A DNA stretch of 64,000 nucleotides, taken from NCBI RefSeq assembly GCF_048544455.1, contig NC_133534.1:89991637-90055636 (forward strand), in the 5' to 3' direction. The notes beneath the pieces were generated by a model, which was not told where the DNA came from, searched no databases, and was given only the letters and a program-made list of their open reading frames with translations. Made by a program: the position numbers and the translations under genes. This stretch comes from Silene latifolia. Its lineage: Eukaryota; Streptophyta; Magnoliopsida; Caryophyllales; Caryophyllaceae. Of this stretch, positions 1-11,822 are shown one piece after another; the stretch's first letter is position 1; each line of letters begins with the position of its first letter.

Positions 1-755
1 TGATTGACAACCTTGCTAGCATGATCAACATGATAATGAGTGAGTAGTCTCTTAGCTAGGGTTAATGGGTGATTAGGGGAAACCAACATGGGGAATGATG
101 AATGCTTAAATTAATATGCTTTCATGTTTTATTTGCTTGCTTGTTTTGATCTCAACTCATGCACATGTTATATTTGATGAAATGCTAAGCCTATGAATCC
201 TTGCATTTACTATCATCTTCTATCTTTTCAATGAGACTTGTAAGACATAACCCAACTCGAGTCTCATTAGACCATGCATGTTGTTGAGTAGGGAAGATTA
301 AGTCGACTTGTAGGTGTTGTACAATCTAATCGATTCGGCTCCGGGACCAAAACTTTCCTAGGATTGTAAGATATAACCCAACTCAATCCATCACAACAAT
401 AATTGCTTGCTTATAATTTGAGAACATGTTTGTATGATCAATTCCCATGATTCCCCTAAGATCCCATGACACCCTAGTGCCTTTAATCAATTGTTTACAC
501 CCCTTTAATTCATCTTGCTTGTTTATTTTCATTGCTATTTTAGTTTAGTGACCTTCTACATCAACCCAATCTGTGACACCCCTTAGACATCACTAGTTGC
601 AATAGAAATCTCATTTCAATACCCGTCCCTTGGGATCCGACCTTTACTTGCCTCTTTACTAATTGTAGAGTTGTTTGTGAAATTATAAATTGTGTTTTGA
701 TTCGACCGTGACCCAACGACCACATCTTAATTTGTGAACACAAAACGGACTCGCA
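1..755 (+). repeat. E1 5' LTR, right-hand part
   Basis: Collinear with 35724-36478 with no gap and only about eight mismatches by eye. It ends in CGCA at 755, followed by a short A-rich link and the PBS at 763. The first ~990 bases, which would hold the U3 array and the TATA box, are outside the window. Confidence 0.9.
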
Positions 756-762
756 TAAAAAA

Positions 763-772
763 TGGCGCCGTT
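763..772 (+). other. E1 primer-binding site, left part, split by E2
   Basis: TGGCGCCGTT begins the tRNA-Asp-type primer site typical of Athila/Tat elements. The remainder (GCCGGGGAC) resumes at 12173, after E2. The whole site is intact in E2 at 10391-10409 on the opposite strand, which confirms the reading. Confidence 0.85.
768..772. other. Target-site duplication of E2, left copy (CCGTT)
   Basis: CCGTT occurs here and again at 12168-12172, directly flanking the TG...CA ends of E2. The duplicated bases belong to the PBS of E1. Confidence 0.9.
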
Positions 773-2525
773 TGATCGAGGCCATTTGGTGTTCACAATT
801 AAGTATATGTGGTCGTTGGTCAATGGTCGATACAAAACACAATTTATACTTCACAAACAACTCTACAATTAGTAAAGAGGCAAGTAAAGGTCGGATCCCA
901 AGGGACGGGTATTGAAATGAGAATTCTATTGTAACTAGTGGTGTCTAGGGGTGTCACAAATTGGGTTGATGTAGAAGGTCACTAAACTAAAATAACAATG
1001 AAAGTAAACTAGCAAGATGAATAAAATAAGGGGTGTAAACAATTGATTAAAGGCACTAGGGTGTCATAGGTTCATAGGGGAATCATGGGATATGATCATA
1101 CAAACATGTTCTCAAATTATAAGCAACCAATTATTGTTGTGATGGATTGAGTTGGGTTATGTCTTACAATCCTAGGAAAGTTTGGGTCCCGGAGCCGAAT
1201 CGAGAAGATTGTACAACACCTACAAGTCGACTTAATCTTTCCTACTCAACACATGCATGGTCTAACAAGACTCGAGTTGGGTTATGTCTTACAAGTCTCA
1301 TTGAAAATATAGGAGATGATAGTAAATGCAAGGATTCATAGGCTTAGCATTTCATCAAATATAACATGTGCATGTATTAAGATCAAAACAAGCAAGCAAA
1401 TAAGATATGAAAGCATATTGATTTAAGCATGAATCATTCCCCATGTTGGTTTCCCCTAATCACCCATTAAAACCTAGCTAAGAGACTACTCACTCATTAT
1501 CATGTTGATCATGCTAGCAAGGTTGTCAATCATACCAACAATATGAAACATGATGAATAAATGAAAGTAATTAGCAATAATTAAAAAGGGATTAAGAGAT
1601 TATACCTACTAATGATTCCAAAATAATAATGCAAAGAATAATAGAAGAACTTGATGATTGATGGAAGGTTGTCAATCTCCCAATAAACCCAATAATCTTC
1701 TAATTACCCAAAATAGAGGAAGAACAAGAGAGAGATTAAAGAACTAAAACTTGGATTAAAACTTGATTAATACTTGATTACAATATTGAAGAGAGATTTG
1801 ATTGATATTAACTACTCTAAATATTGATAAGAAGAACATGCTCCTCTAATTAGCCTAATGGGGTATTTATAGTGAAAATTAGGGAGGATGCATTAGGGTT
1901 AACAAAGGGCTAAACTAGTAATTACACTTTTTAAGTTGAGCAAGGAGGACCCGGTATTTTCTGAGAGAAGGGCTTCTCTTTTCGTAGCTTGAAGAATGAA
2001 ATCCGTGTTGTGCAGGTGAACGTGCGGATTAGAGTCGGACGGCCGGATTTTTGCTGTGCAATCCGAGCGGATTCAGGAGAGGGACGCTCGGATTGTTGAG
2101 GGGGAATCCGAGCGGATTCCAAGGAGGGACGCCTCGGATTGGGCCGGACGGGCGGATTGTCCGCAATCCGTTCGGATTGTTGGTCGCCTTCAATTCTTCT
2201 TCTTTTCTTCCCTTTTCTTCATAAATTCCTTGGGGATTTCCTTGGGGACGCAAGGATCCTTTCTCAACATTGTTCTTCTACTATAATATGTACAAAGGCC
2301 TTCTAGTCTTGTCTCTTCTTGACGCTTGGTCATTGAATACAGTCAATTTAGCCTCGTTTTGCCATGAAAATGCAAGATTCTTACTCCTTTCCTACCAAGG
2401 GATCAAAATCTCAAAGAATATGCAAAACAAAGAACTAAAGATAAGAAATGACCCATATAGGCACTAAAAAGCATGGAAACAATGGTAATTCGGGGGCTAA
2501 ATATGCGCCAATTATGGTCACATCA
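773..2525 (-). repeat. E2 3' LTR
   Basis: About 1753 bp, TG...CA, nearly identical to 10414-12167. On the minus strand it starts TGATGTGACC after the polypurine tract and ends CTCGATCA. It contains an inverted-repeat array (2018-2180) and a TATA-like box (1864-1871, minus). The short ORFs in it are not credible genes. Confidence 0.92.
2018..2180. repeat. Array of six-base-arm inverted repeats, U3 of E2 3' LTR
   Basis: Eight units of the form arm-NN-arm, with arms ATCCG/CGGAT or GGACG/CGTCC. Cores (CGNNCG) start near 2021, 2040, 2064, 2085, 2109, 2130, 2149 and 2169. Intervals are 19-24 bp. Spacer sequences between units differ. Confidence 0.85.
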
Positions 2526-2547
2526 AATATCCCCAAACCGAACCTTT
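2526..2547 (-). other. E2 polypurine tract
   Basis: On the minus strand, AAAGGTTCGGTTTGGGGATATT directly precedes the LTR start TGATGTG. The same tract occurs at 34713-34734 (E1), 42938-42959 (E5) and 56665-56686 (E7). Confidence 0.85.
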
Positions 2548-4532
2548 GCTCGTCCCGAGTAAAGAGGTGACAAAGACTAGGACCAAAACTAACCTATCCT
2601 AATAATAATAGCCGATATGAGACAATTAGCGGGTCTCACTCCGCCCCTTCAACTCACAACAAGACAACTATGAGGTAGGATGCCTTCTTGCAAGGCAAGG
2701 TGGGGCTTGCCAAAATGGCGACACATCCAAACATTAAAGCACATAAAATCACATAATGGATGCATCTACAAAAAGAATAGCCACTTTCCTCATCTAAGTG
2801 GCGGAAATTACCTACAAGGGAAGCAATTCAAGGGTACACAATCCTTCATAGATGCAATTTATTCAAACTACTAAGCCTAGAAGGATACCAATAAATCACC
2901 TCCAAGTTGTGTCAAGCTAGGGTACCTTTGTCCTCAATCGTTAAATGCTTTCGTCAAGAGTAGGCTCCCTATGGTGTTAGAAACACTGGAGGATCGCGGA
3001 ATTCCCCCTCTTGCCTAGACAAGAAGAAGGGTCGTCCCCTCTCTACCATGCACAAAAAATGGATACGATGGATAAAAGGGACCAATAGATATTTGAGTTT
3101 CACTTTGGGAGTTTGCTTTTGTTTTTGTTTTTCCCCCCAATTTCTTGTGGCATATAACATTTGAGAACACTTTCTTGCCATTTCTTTTTTATTTTTGGCA
3201 TTTCAATACTTGACAACTTTTTTGCATTTCTTTTTGAACATTTTCAAAGTCACCCCAATTAGTAACGAGGGTGCCTTGTATTTGAAGCATAGGAGTTCTA
3301 TTTTTGCTCCTCTTTTCATTTGATGCATTTTTGCAAACTTTCTTTTCTTTCCTTTTCATTGAACTCAAATTGATTTCTTTTTGTGCCCATTCCCTTTGAT
3401 GACAAAATATGTTAGAACATGGATGAATGATGGAAGTATGCATGGTTTCAAGGGTCACCTTGGAATAAACGGTAGCCAAGGAGTTATCACACCACAAGGT
3501 ACTCTTGACTAGGCCTTAAACCATGGGTCAAAGGATACTAGCATGACACATCCTAGGGTGTTTTACAAGCATTCTAACAAGCAAAGTCTTAAGAATAAAA
3601 AGCATCTACTAGGGCCTATATACACTTGTCAAGCTTCCCAAGTAGACGGTTTCGCAAAATTTTCTAACATGCAAACTACATGCCATGATGCAACTAACAT
3701 TTATACATCCTAATGCAAATGTTTCTACCAACTAATATGCCAAATAATCTAAATGCAAGTCCTAGGTTCACATTGTTATACCGCATCAATCAAAATAAAG
3801 CCGCATAGTCATTAACATAAAGAGGAAAAAGGAGATTGGAAAGATCATACCATGCGGTCTTCAATATCCTCATGTCTCGGATGTGGCGTAGTCAATCAAA
3901 GTGAACAAGGATAAAACAAACACAATATATACAAGACAATATATACAAAGGAAATGAACTTGTTTTTGGTTTTTTTCAATTTTTTTCAAATTTTTATGGG
4001 TTTTTGAATAAAAGTTAAGTGTTAGAATTCCCATCCCCACACTAAAATGGGCATTGTCCTCAATGGCCAAAACGATGGAAATTATGCAAAGATGATGCAT
4101 GATTTCTATACTAAATGCAATTCTATACTAAGCTACACTACATGATGCATGGTTTTTGTTATGACGGAGAGGATAATTTAGATTACCTCCCGTTGTGTAT
4201 GCATCAACTTCCCCAAACCAAATGAGACAGTATTGCTAATGTCAAAGCATTGGGGTAGTTCATGCACACACTATGCTATGCATGAAACTAGATTGTCATT
4301 TTGGATTTTACAAATGGGAACAATAAAGAAGAACACCTCAATGGAACCGAGGTGTGAGTCCTTTGATGTTGCTAGGACTAAACCAACAAATGATCAAGAT
4401 TAAATAAAGTACAAGGAAACAAGATACAAAGTTCTTTTCATGAAAAATTAAGATAAAGAGAAGAGATGAGAGAACTTCACTTGAACTTAGGTGGCCGCTC
4501 ATGCTTGCTCCACCTAGTGATGAAGTAGTCTC
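2526..4532 (-). other. E2 3' untranslated region (2 kb) with alternative module alpha
   Basis: No credible coding sequence. The ends align with the 3' UTRs of E1, E5 and E7. The middle (about 2955-3500) is shared with E7 (about 57090-57640), whereas E1 and E5 carry an unrelated segment at the same place. The region includes A/T-rich tracts (near 3110 and 3970-4010) and a conserved stretch about a GAGGACAATG motif near 4060. Confidence 0.75.
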
Positions 4533-6062
4533 CTAGACATCCGCATCATCTCCCTCTATATCGCTATCCCAAATATCCTTTGAAGCATCACTTAAACTTG
4601 GATCCATGAATTCATCTTCACTCTCAAGCTTCACCGTATCACCTCCACAAGAATCCCCACTCTCTTCCCCTTTGCGACCGTTCGCCCCTTCATTAGCCTT
4701 CTCCGAGTTAGGAAAGAGCAATTCCATTTGAGCCCATGAGGGGAAAGCTCCTTCCTCACTAATCCGTCCTTTTTGAGCCATCTCAAAGTATTGGGGGTAA
4801 AGAGCATAATAACTGTTCACGGAGGTCTCATATTGACGGTAGTGTAAATCTTGCAAAATTCCCGTGACAAAGTCGTCACGGGGGAGGATGAAGGGATTCG
4901 GATGGTTATATGGTTGGTAGGGAATTGGGTAAGGGGGCACTTGTATCTTCTCATTTTGAGTTTGTTGTTCTTGTTGTGGTGGTGGATTTTGTGGAGATGG
5001 AGTTTGCCTTGTTTGACTTGGGATGGGGTAGGAGGGCATTGGGGACAAGCTTCCTCTTCTTGGGGAGACCCGAGGTAGATCGTGCATTGGGAGATAGAGT
5101 GGATCGCTCCCTTTTGTCAACCACTTTATCCTCTCATCAACCCCCTCAAGGGTTATCCAATGGTGTTGGACGACAAGTAGATCTTCATTAATTCTTGTTC
5201 CCCCCGTAAGTGGAGTGTACTCATTGTTCTCATTGAACCTTGGGTTGAAGTGCTTTGCAAGTCTAGTTATGAGTCCACCATTCACTATGTGCTTCATTCC
5301 ATCATCATTCCCATTTCTAAACCTTGCCCAATTCTCTAGCAAAACTAGAGGTGCATTGAAGTGATACCTATCTCTCCCTTGAATGTTGAGGTATGGTTCC
5401 ATAAATACAAGGTCCAATTGGTTGACAATGGCCGGATCCCGGCGGGCGAAAAGAGTACCCGAAAGAAATCTATATGTAAGCCTCAAGATCGGGTTTTGGA
5501 TGTGAAAAGCAAGACACTCTTTGGTAAGAATGAAATCCCGGCCCGTCATGGCCCTCCACAATGGTGCAACATTATACTTTTTGGGCTTTGATGTTCGGGT
5601 AGGCGAAACATCAAGTCCGAACATATTGGCAAACTCGACAAGGGTCATCATTCTAGAGACATTCTCCAACCTAAACTCTATGCAAATAGTCTTGTTCAAG
5701 GTTGTGATCTTCAAAAAGCTTAAGAATTCTAGCACAAGGGACCGATATGTTGGCTCATACATGCGAAAGAGAGTCGAAAGACCAAAAACCTCAAAGAGTG
5801 CTTCTACTTGGTGAAAGATTCCAAGCTTTCTTAAGGTATCATGACAAAGAAATTTAGTGGGAAGAATATTCTTACTTAAGAGTCGATGGAAGACCAATCG
5901 CTGCACATCATCAAGGAATTCCACATTCGAGAAATCGTCGAGCCTTGTGAGGTCTACAATCTCTACATGCTCCCTTCTAATGGTGTTGAGATGTGAGGTA
6001 GAGGAACTTCCCACCATCCTTGGTCTTCTTGCACTTCTAAAGGAGGATCTCCTTGGTGCCAT
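4533..6062 (-). CDS. E2 ORF1: Athila ORF1 / putative plant transposon protein
   Basis: A 509-residue open frame. I chose the ATG at 6062 (MAPRRSSFRSARRPR) because the frame upstream of it runs through the array and a TATA-like site and is low-complexity. The basic, Ser/Arg-rich N-terminus is followed by a domain of about 290 residues that aligns with ORF1 of E1 and E7 (shared patterns KFLC.DTL.KLG, LEFLS.LK, EFRL.NVSR, IVNGGLIT.LAKHF.P.FN). Then come a Pro/Gln-rich linker and an acidic tail. It occupies the position after pol where Athila elements carry an env-like or ORF1 gene. Molecular function is unknown. I see no clear signal peptide or membrane segment. It is intact here, while pol of the same element has a stop. 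Confidence 0.8.
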   Translation of the reverse strand: MAPRRSSFRSARRPRMVGSSSTSHLNTIRREHVEIVDLTRLDDFSNVEFLDDVQRLVFHRLLSKNILPTKFLCHDTLRKLGIFHQVEALFEVFGLSTLFRMYEPTYRSLVLEFLSFLKITTLNKTICIEFRLENVSRMMTLVEFANMFGLDVSPTRTSKPKKYNVAPLWRAMTGRDFILTKECLAFHIQNPILRLTYRFLSGTLFARRDPAIVNQLDLVFMEPYLNIQGRDRYHFNAPLVLLENWARFRNGNDDGMKHIVNGGLITRLAKHFNPRFNENNEYTPLTGGTRINEDLLVVQHHWITLEGVDERIKWLTKGSDPLYLPMHDLPRVSPRRGSLSPMPSYPIPSQTRQTPSPQNPPPQQEQQTQNEKIQVPPYPIPYQPYNHPNPFILPRDDFVTGILQDLHYRQYETSVNSYYALYPQYFEMAQKGRISEEGAFPSWAQMELLFPNSEKANEGANGRKGEESGDSCGGDTVKLESEDEFMDPSLSDASKDIWDSDIEGDDADV

Positions 6063-6214
6063 TCTTGCTTCTTTTGTTGGGTTCTTTTGATTTGAAGATT
6101 TGCTAAGGATGTTCCTTGTTGATTGAGAATTGGAAACCCTAGAAAATTGGGGGTTTTTGATTTTGAGGGTGAAGAGAGTGAATTGGATATGTATGGGAGT
6201 CATAAGGAGGTGGG

Positions 6215-6221
6215 TTTTATA
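6215..6221 (-). promoter_or_regulatory. Putative internal TATA box upstream of E2 ORF1
   Basis: Minus-strand TATAAAA in the context CCTATAAAACCC, 153 bp upstream of the ORF1 ATG and just downstream of an inverted-repeat array, as in the LTR promoters. Equivalent positions in E1 and E7 are also TATA-like. Transcription from here is inferred. Confidence 0.45.
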
Positions 6222-6304
6222 GGGTAATTGGAAGGAATAGTGATGTGGCATTATATGGGTGGTGGGGTGTATTTTAATTGAAAAAGTCGGGTCGAGAAAA
6301 AGTG

Positions 6305-6725
6305 GGGGGAGACGAGCGGATTCGGAGGGAAGACGCTCGGATTCCTCCTTCACGTGACGGGCGGATTCTGGGCAATACGCCCGGATTCTGCCACAGAGTG
6401 AAATTCCAAAATTTTTGTCGCCACAAAACGGGCGTCCCGAGCGAGAGACGCTCGGATTCTTCAAGGGTTGGACGGGCGTCTTATCGAGAAGACGGGCGTA
6501 TTCTTCGACAGAGATTTTTCTTGAAATGCACAGGCGGAGAGACGAGCGTCTTTCCACAAATCCGGCCGGATTCAACCAGACGAGCGTCTTCTTCCATAGG
6601 ATGCTCGGATTTTCAAACAGCCCAGAAACCTTCAATTTTTCGACACAGCTGGACGTGCGGTTTCTCTCCCAGACGTCCGGATTCAGCCAAGACGGTCGGA
6701 TTCACGGGAATCCGCTCGGATTCTG
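6305..6725. repeat. Array of six-base-arm inverted repeats between pol and ORF1 of E2
   Basis: Many units combining arms GGACG, AGACG or ATCCG with CGGATT or CGTCTT about a variable dinucleotide, for example GACGGGCGTCTT and GACGCTCGGATTC. Spacing is mostly about 20 bp, in clusters. It is the same motif class as the LTR arrays and lies upstream of the ORF1 TATA-like box. Confidence 0.8.
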
Positions 6726-6957
6726 GCTGCGAGCTTTGACTTTTTCTTCTTTCTTTCAATGCATCCCCACACTTAGGAATTTGCTCCTTCATTCAAAAAC
6801 TTGTTAGTAACCCTCCCTCACTTACGCTCATGAAAAGAGTTTATGACAATTATTAAAAATAAAAGCAATTAAATAATAAATACAAGTTAGAGGGTTAGTA
6901 TATTTACAAATGGTGGTTTAGGGAGGACTCCACCAAACTCTCCCTTAGATGGTCCTT

Positions 6958-9900
6958 TCAAGGGGGAGGAGGCCCGAGGTAGGTAGCCTCGACCTCTCCA
7001 ACAAATGCTCCTTCATAGTATGGCTTCAACCTTTGACCATTTACCTTGAACTTGCTTCCATCTTCCGCCTTGAGTTCGAAATCTCCATATTTTCCAACTT
7101 CGGTTATCACATAGGGACCCATCCATCTAGAGTTCAATTTTCCCGGAAAGAGTCGGTAGCGGGAGTTGAATAGAAGGACTTTGTCTCCCTTGTGCAAGGC
7201 CTTTTGTCGAATTCTCTTATCATGAAGCAATTTTGTTCTTTCTTTGTAAATCTTTGCATTCTCATAAGATTGTAGTCGGAATTCCTCCAACTCTTGGATT
7301 TGGATCATCCTCTTTTGACCGCTCAATTTGAGATCAAGATTGAGTGCTCGGATTGCCCAATAAGCTTTGTACTCCAATTCGATTGGCAAATGACATGCTT
7401 TTCCATATACAAGCTTGTATGGGGAGGCACCAATGGGAGTCTTATAGGCCGTCCTATAAGCCCAAAGAGCATCATCAAGCTTTGTGCTCCAATCTTTCCG
7501 AGTCTTGTTCACAACTTTTTCAAGAATTTGCTTGATCTCTCTATTTGAAATTTCCACTTGACCGCTTGTTTGAGGATGATATCCCAAGCCGGTTCGATGT
7601 TGAACACCATATTTGGTCAAAAGGGATGCAAGCTTCTTCTCATGGAAATGTGTTCCTCCATCACTAATGATAGCTCTAGGAACTCCAAATCGTGGGAAAA
7701 TGATCTTCTTGAAAAGCTTGGTGACCGTTTTTGCATCATCATTCGGGGTGGCAATTGCCTCCACCCACTTTGAAACATAATCTACGGCCACAAGGATATA
7801 CTTGTTCCCATTGGATGTCACAAAGGGTCCTTGGTAGTCGATTCCCCAAACATCGAAAATCTCTACCTCTACAATGCCCCTTTGTGGCATTTCGTTTCTC
7901 CAAGATATATTGCCCGTTCTTTGACAAGCATCACAATGAATGATGAATTCCCTTGTATCTTGAAACATTGTGGGCCAATAGAAGGCCGATTGGAGGATTT
8001 TTGCAACGGTTCTTCTTGCTCCATGGTGCCCACCGTAGGGTGATGAATGACATCCTTCCAAGATTCCTTGGATTTCCCATTGAGGGATGCATCTCCGGTA
8101 GAGCCCATCACTACACTCCTTGTAGAGGTTTGGGTCATCCCAAAAGTACCTCTTCACCTCGAATAGGAATCTCTTCCTTTGGTTGTGGTTCAAGTTTGGA
8201 GGGAGCACTTTTCCAACAATATAGTTAGCATAATCGGCAAACCATGGGGTGATGTGCCTTTCAAGTTGAGTTTGAATAGCCATCAAAATATGGTCGGGGA
8301 ATGAGTCATTGATCGGGGTTTCTCCATTTTCATCATGAAACCGGATTCTTGACAAGTGATCCGCTACTACATTCTCGGCTCCTTTCTTGTCTCTTATTTC
8401 CAAGTCAAATTCTTGAAGAAGCAAAATCCATCTCAACAATCTTGGTTTTGCCTCCTTCTTTATCAAGAGATGTCGAAGAGCACGGTGATCCGAAAATACA
8501 ATCACCTTGGATCCAAGTAAGTAGGAACGGAATTTATCCAAAGCATAAACAATGGCAAGAAGCTCCTTTTCGGTTGTATCATAATTCACTTGAGAGGGAT
8601 CGAGGGTCTTGCTTATGTAATAGATGGCATGAAGAGCTCTCCCTACCCGTTGGCCAAGAACCGCTCCAACGGCGTAGCTACTAGCATCACACATAATCTC
8701 GAAAGGTAACTCCCAATTCGGGGGTTGAATGATTGGTGCCGAGATTAATGCTTCTTTGATTCTATTAAAAGCTTCAACGCACTCATCAGTAAATTGGAAT
8801 TGGGCATCTTTAAGTAAAAGTTGAGTGAGGGGTTTTGCTATTTTCGAAAAATCCTTTATAAAACGACGATAAAAACCCGCGTGACCGAGAAAACTTCTCA
8901 CCCCTCTAACATTCACGGGAGGTGGGAGTTTCTCTATCACCTCAACTTTAGCTTTATCGACCTCGATGCCCTTTTCCGAAATTAAATGACCCAAAACAAT
9001 TCCTTCATTGACCATGAAGTGACACTTTTCCCAATTCAAAACAAGGCTAACATCTTCACATTTTTGCAATACAAGAGAAAGATTATGCAAGCATGAGTCA
9101 AAGTCCTTTCCATAAACACTAAAATCATCCATAAAAACTTCCATTATGGTCTCTAGGTAATCGGAGAAGACACTCATCATGCATCTTTTGAAAGTAGCGG
9201 GGGCATTACATAATCCAAAAGGGATCCTTCTATATGCAAAAGTGCCATAAGGGCATGTGAAGGTGGTCTTATGTTGGTCATCCGGGTGTATAGGGATTTG
9301 GAAGAATCCCGAATGCCCGTCAAGGTAACAAAAGAATTTGTTAGAGGCTAACCTCTCAAGCATTTGGTCAATGAATGGTAAGGGGAAGTGATCTTTTCTT
9401 GTTGCGGAGTTTAATTTCCGTTAGTCAATGCACATACGCCAACCGGTGATCATTCTTGTGGGTATTAATTCATTCTTTTCATTCGTCACTACCGTGGTAC
9501 CTCCTTTCTTAGGTACCACTTGGACGGGGCTAACCCACAAAGAATCCGATATGGGATATATGATTCCTGCATCAAGTAATTTCATGACTTCTCCTTTGAC
9601 AACTTCTTGCATGTGGGGGTTCAATCTTCTTTGGGGTTGAATGGTAGGTCTATGGTCGTCCTCTAGATGAATCCTATGCATGCAAAAGTTGGGACTTATC
9701 CCCTTAAGGTCATCTAGACTATAACTTATAGCCTTCTCATGTTGTTTTAACACATCAAGCAACTTTTCCAATTGGTTATCATCAAGTCTATCATTAACAA
9801 TCACGGGTTTGGTCTTTGATTCATCAAGATAAGCATATTTCAAATTTGGGGGAAGGGGTTTTAAAGTAGGAGTTTGTACCTCACTTTCCTCCTTTGGAGT

Positions 9901-10269
9901 TTCATTGAGAATTTGCTCCATCTCCATTAAACATTCCATTCTCATAGCATACTCATCTTCACTTTCATCAACCTCATCATATTCGAATTCCATGATGGGT
10001 TCCTCTTGCTCTTGAGTTTGTAGAATATCCTCTAGGATGGATTGCTCATCCTCTACGGGTTGACATGCTTCTACTAGAATATTATGCACCAACTCGGATT
10101 GTGCATGGGTAAGTTCCTTGTTAGCTAGAGCGGCCTCAAAGAGATCCACCTCCAACTCCCAATACATGCTCTTAGCCTTACTTGCTTCTAAGGCTTCTAA
10201 AGCTTGCATGGGATCCTTGAAGTAGGGGATACTCAAATGGTCCTCTACAAAACAATCTATGAAATCCAT
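6958..10269 (-). pseudogene. pol: E2 pol: reverse transcriptase - RNase H - integrase (Athila lineage), one in-frame stop
   Basis: One continuous frame of about 1,100 codons broken only by TAA at 9421-9423, where the family has Tyr in the CIDYRKLN motif. An acidic pre-RT segment starts at the ATG at 10269. RT carries YLDG and the active-site FMDD ([10 protein letters not shown]). RNase H shows [22 protein letters not shown] and VVADHLSR. Integrase has the HHCC finger (GGHHGARR...HCDACQ) and the D, D, E residues in [15 protein letters not shown] and GQVEISN. A C-terminal GPY/F-like region (WMGPYVI) and a Pro run end it. Gag, CCHC and protease are missing. The stop would truncate the protein before the RT catalytic residues unless read through. 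Confidence 0.92.
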
Positions 10270-10390
10270 CTCGCAAAATATCAAACAACTTGAAAACGAT
10301 TAGAGCAAACCTTGAGGATTTTTATTTCCCCAAGGTGAAAAAAAGACACAACTAATAACAATGAAAGAAATCTTAAATCATTTAAACACC

Positions 10391-10409
10391 GTCCCCGGCA
10401 ACGGCGCCA
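10391..10409 (-). other. E2 primer-binding site (tRNA-Asp type)
   Basis: Minus-strand TGGCGCCGTTGCCGGGGAC, four bases after the LTR end. This primer choice is known for Athila/Tat elements. Confidence 0.9.
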
Positions 10410-11504
10410 TTTTTGATCGAGGCCATTTGGTGTTCACAATTAAGTATATGTGATCGTTGGTCAATGGTCGATACAAAACACAATTTATACTTCACAAACA
10501 ACTCTACAATTAGTAAAGAGGCAAGTAAAGGTCGGATCCCAAGGGACGGGTATTGAAATGAGAATTCTATTGTAACTAGTGGTGTCTAGGGGTGTCACAA
10601 ATTGGGTTGATGTAGAAGGTCACTAAACTAAAATAACAATGAAAGTAAACTAGCAAGATGAATAAAATAAGGGGTGTAAACAATTGATTAAAGGCACTAG
10701 GGTGTCATAGGTTCATAGGGGAATCATGGGATATGATCATACAAACATGTTCTCAAATTATAAGCAAGCAATTATTGTTGTGATGGATTGAGTTGGGTTA
10801 TGTCTTACAATCCTAGGAAAGTTTGGGTCCCGGAACCGAATCGATTAGATTGTACAACACCTACAAGTCGACTTAATCTTTCCTACTCAACACATGCATG
10901 GTCTAACAAGACTCGAGTTGGGTTATGTCTTACAAGTCTCATTGAAAAGATAGGAGATGATAGTAAATGCAAGGATTCATAGGCTTAGCATTTCATCAAA
11001 TATAACATGTGCATGTATTAAGAACAAAACAAGCAAGCAAATAAGATATGAAAGCATATTGATTTAAGCATGAATCATTCCCCATGTTGGTTTCCCCTAA
11101 TCACCAATTAAACCCTAGCTAAGAGACTACTCACTCATTATCATGTTGATCATGCTAGCAAGGTTGTCAATCATACCAACAATATGAAACATGATGAATA
11201 AATGAAAGTAATTAACAATAATTAAAAAGGGATTAAGAGATTATACCTACTAATGATTCCAAAATAATAATGCAAAGAATAATAGAAGAACTTGATGATT
11301 GATGGAAGGTTGTCAATCTCCCAATAAACCCAATAATCTTCTAATTACCCAAAATAAAGGAAGAACAAGAGAGAGATTAAAGAACTAAAACTTGGATTAA
11401 AACTTGATTAATACTTGATTACAATATTGAAGAGAGATTTGATTGATATTAACTACTCTAAATATTGATAAGAAGAACATGCTCCTCTAATTAGCCTAAT
11501 GGGG

Positions 11505-11512
11505 TATTTATA
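11505..11512 (-). promoter_or_regulatory. TATA box of E2 5' LTR
   Basis: Minus-strand TATAAATA followed by CCCC. The same sequence sits at this position in E1 (35384), E5 (42272) and E7 (56006). It marks the U3/R promoter of the family, about 150 bp downstream of the array. Confidence 0.65.
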
Positions 11513-11660
11513 GTGAAAATTAGGGAGGATGCATTAGGGTTAACTAAGGGCTAAACTAGTAATTACACTTTTAAGTTGAGCAAGGAGGACCGGTATTTTC
11601 GAGAGAGAAGGCTTCTCTTTTCGTAGCTTGAAGAATGAAATCCGTCTTTGTGCAGGAACG

Positions 11661-11822
11661 TGCGGATTAGAGTCGGGACGGCCGGATTTGCTGTGCAATC
11701 CGAGCGGATTCAGGGAGAGGGACGCTCGGATTGTTGAGGGGGAATCCGAGCGGATTCCAAGGAGGGACGCTCGAATTGTCTTTGGCTGGACGGGCGGATT
11801 GTCCGCAATCCGTTCGGATTGT
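11661..11822. repeat. Array of six-base-arm inverted repeats, U3 of E2 5' LTR
   Basis: The same eight-unit array as 2018-2180 with small differences, for example an extra G beside one arm and a lost G in another. The array is one of the more divergent stretches between the two otherwise near-identical LTRs. Confidence 0.85.

Noticed and set aside
561..860. Minus-strand ORF of 99 codons across the LTR/LTR junction
   Set aside because: It spans the E1 PBS and the E2 insertion point, so it is a chance product of the insertion.
1147..1341. ORF of 64 codons, present again at 10788-10982
   Set aside because: It recurs only because both are copies of the E2 LTR. No codon-level conservation or start context supports it.
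6063..6635. N-terminal extension of E2 ORF1 by 191 codons
   Set aside because: The extension reads through the inverted-repeat array and the TATA-like site and has no counterpart in E1 or E7. The ATG at 6062 begins the basic N-terminus that they also have.
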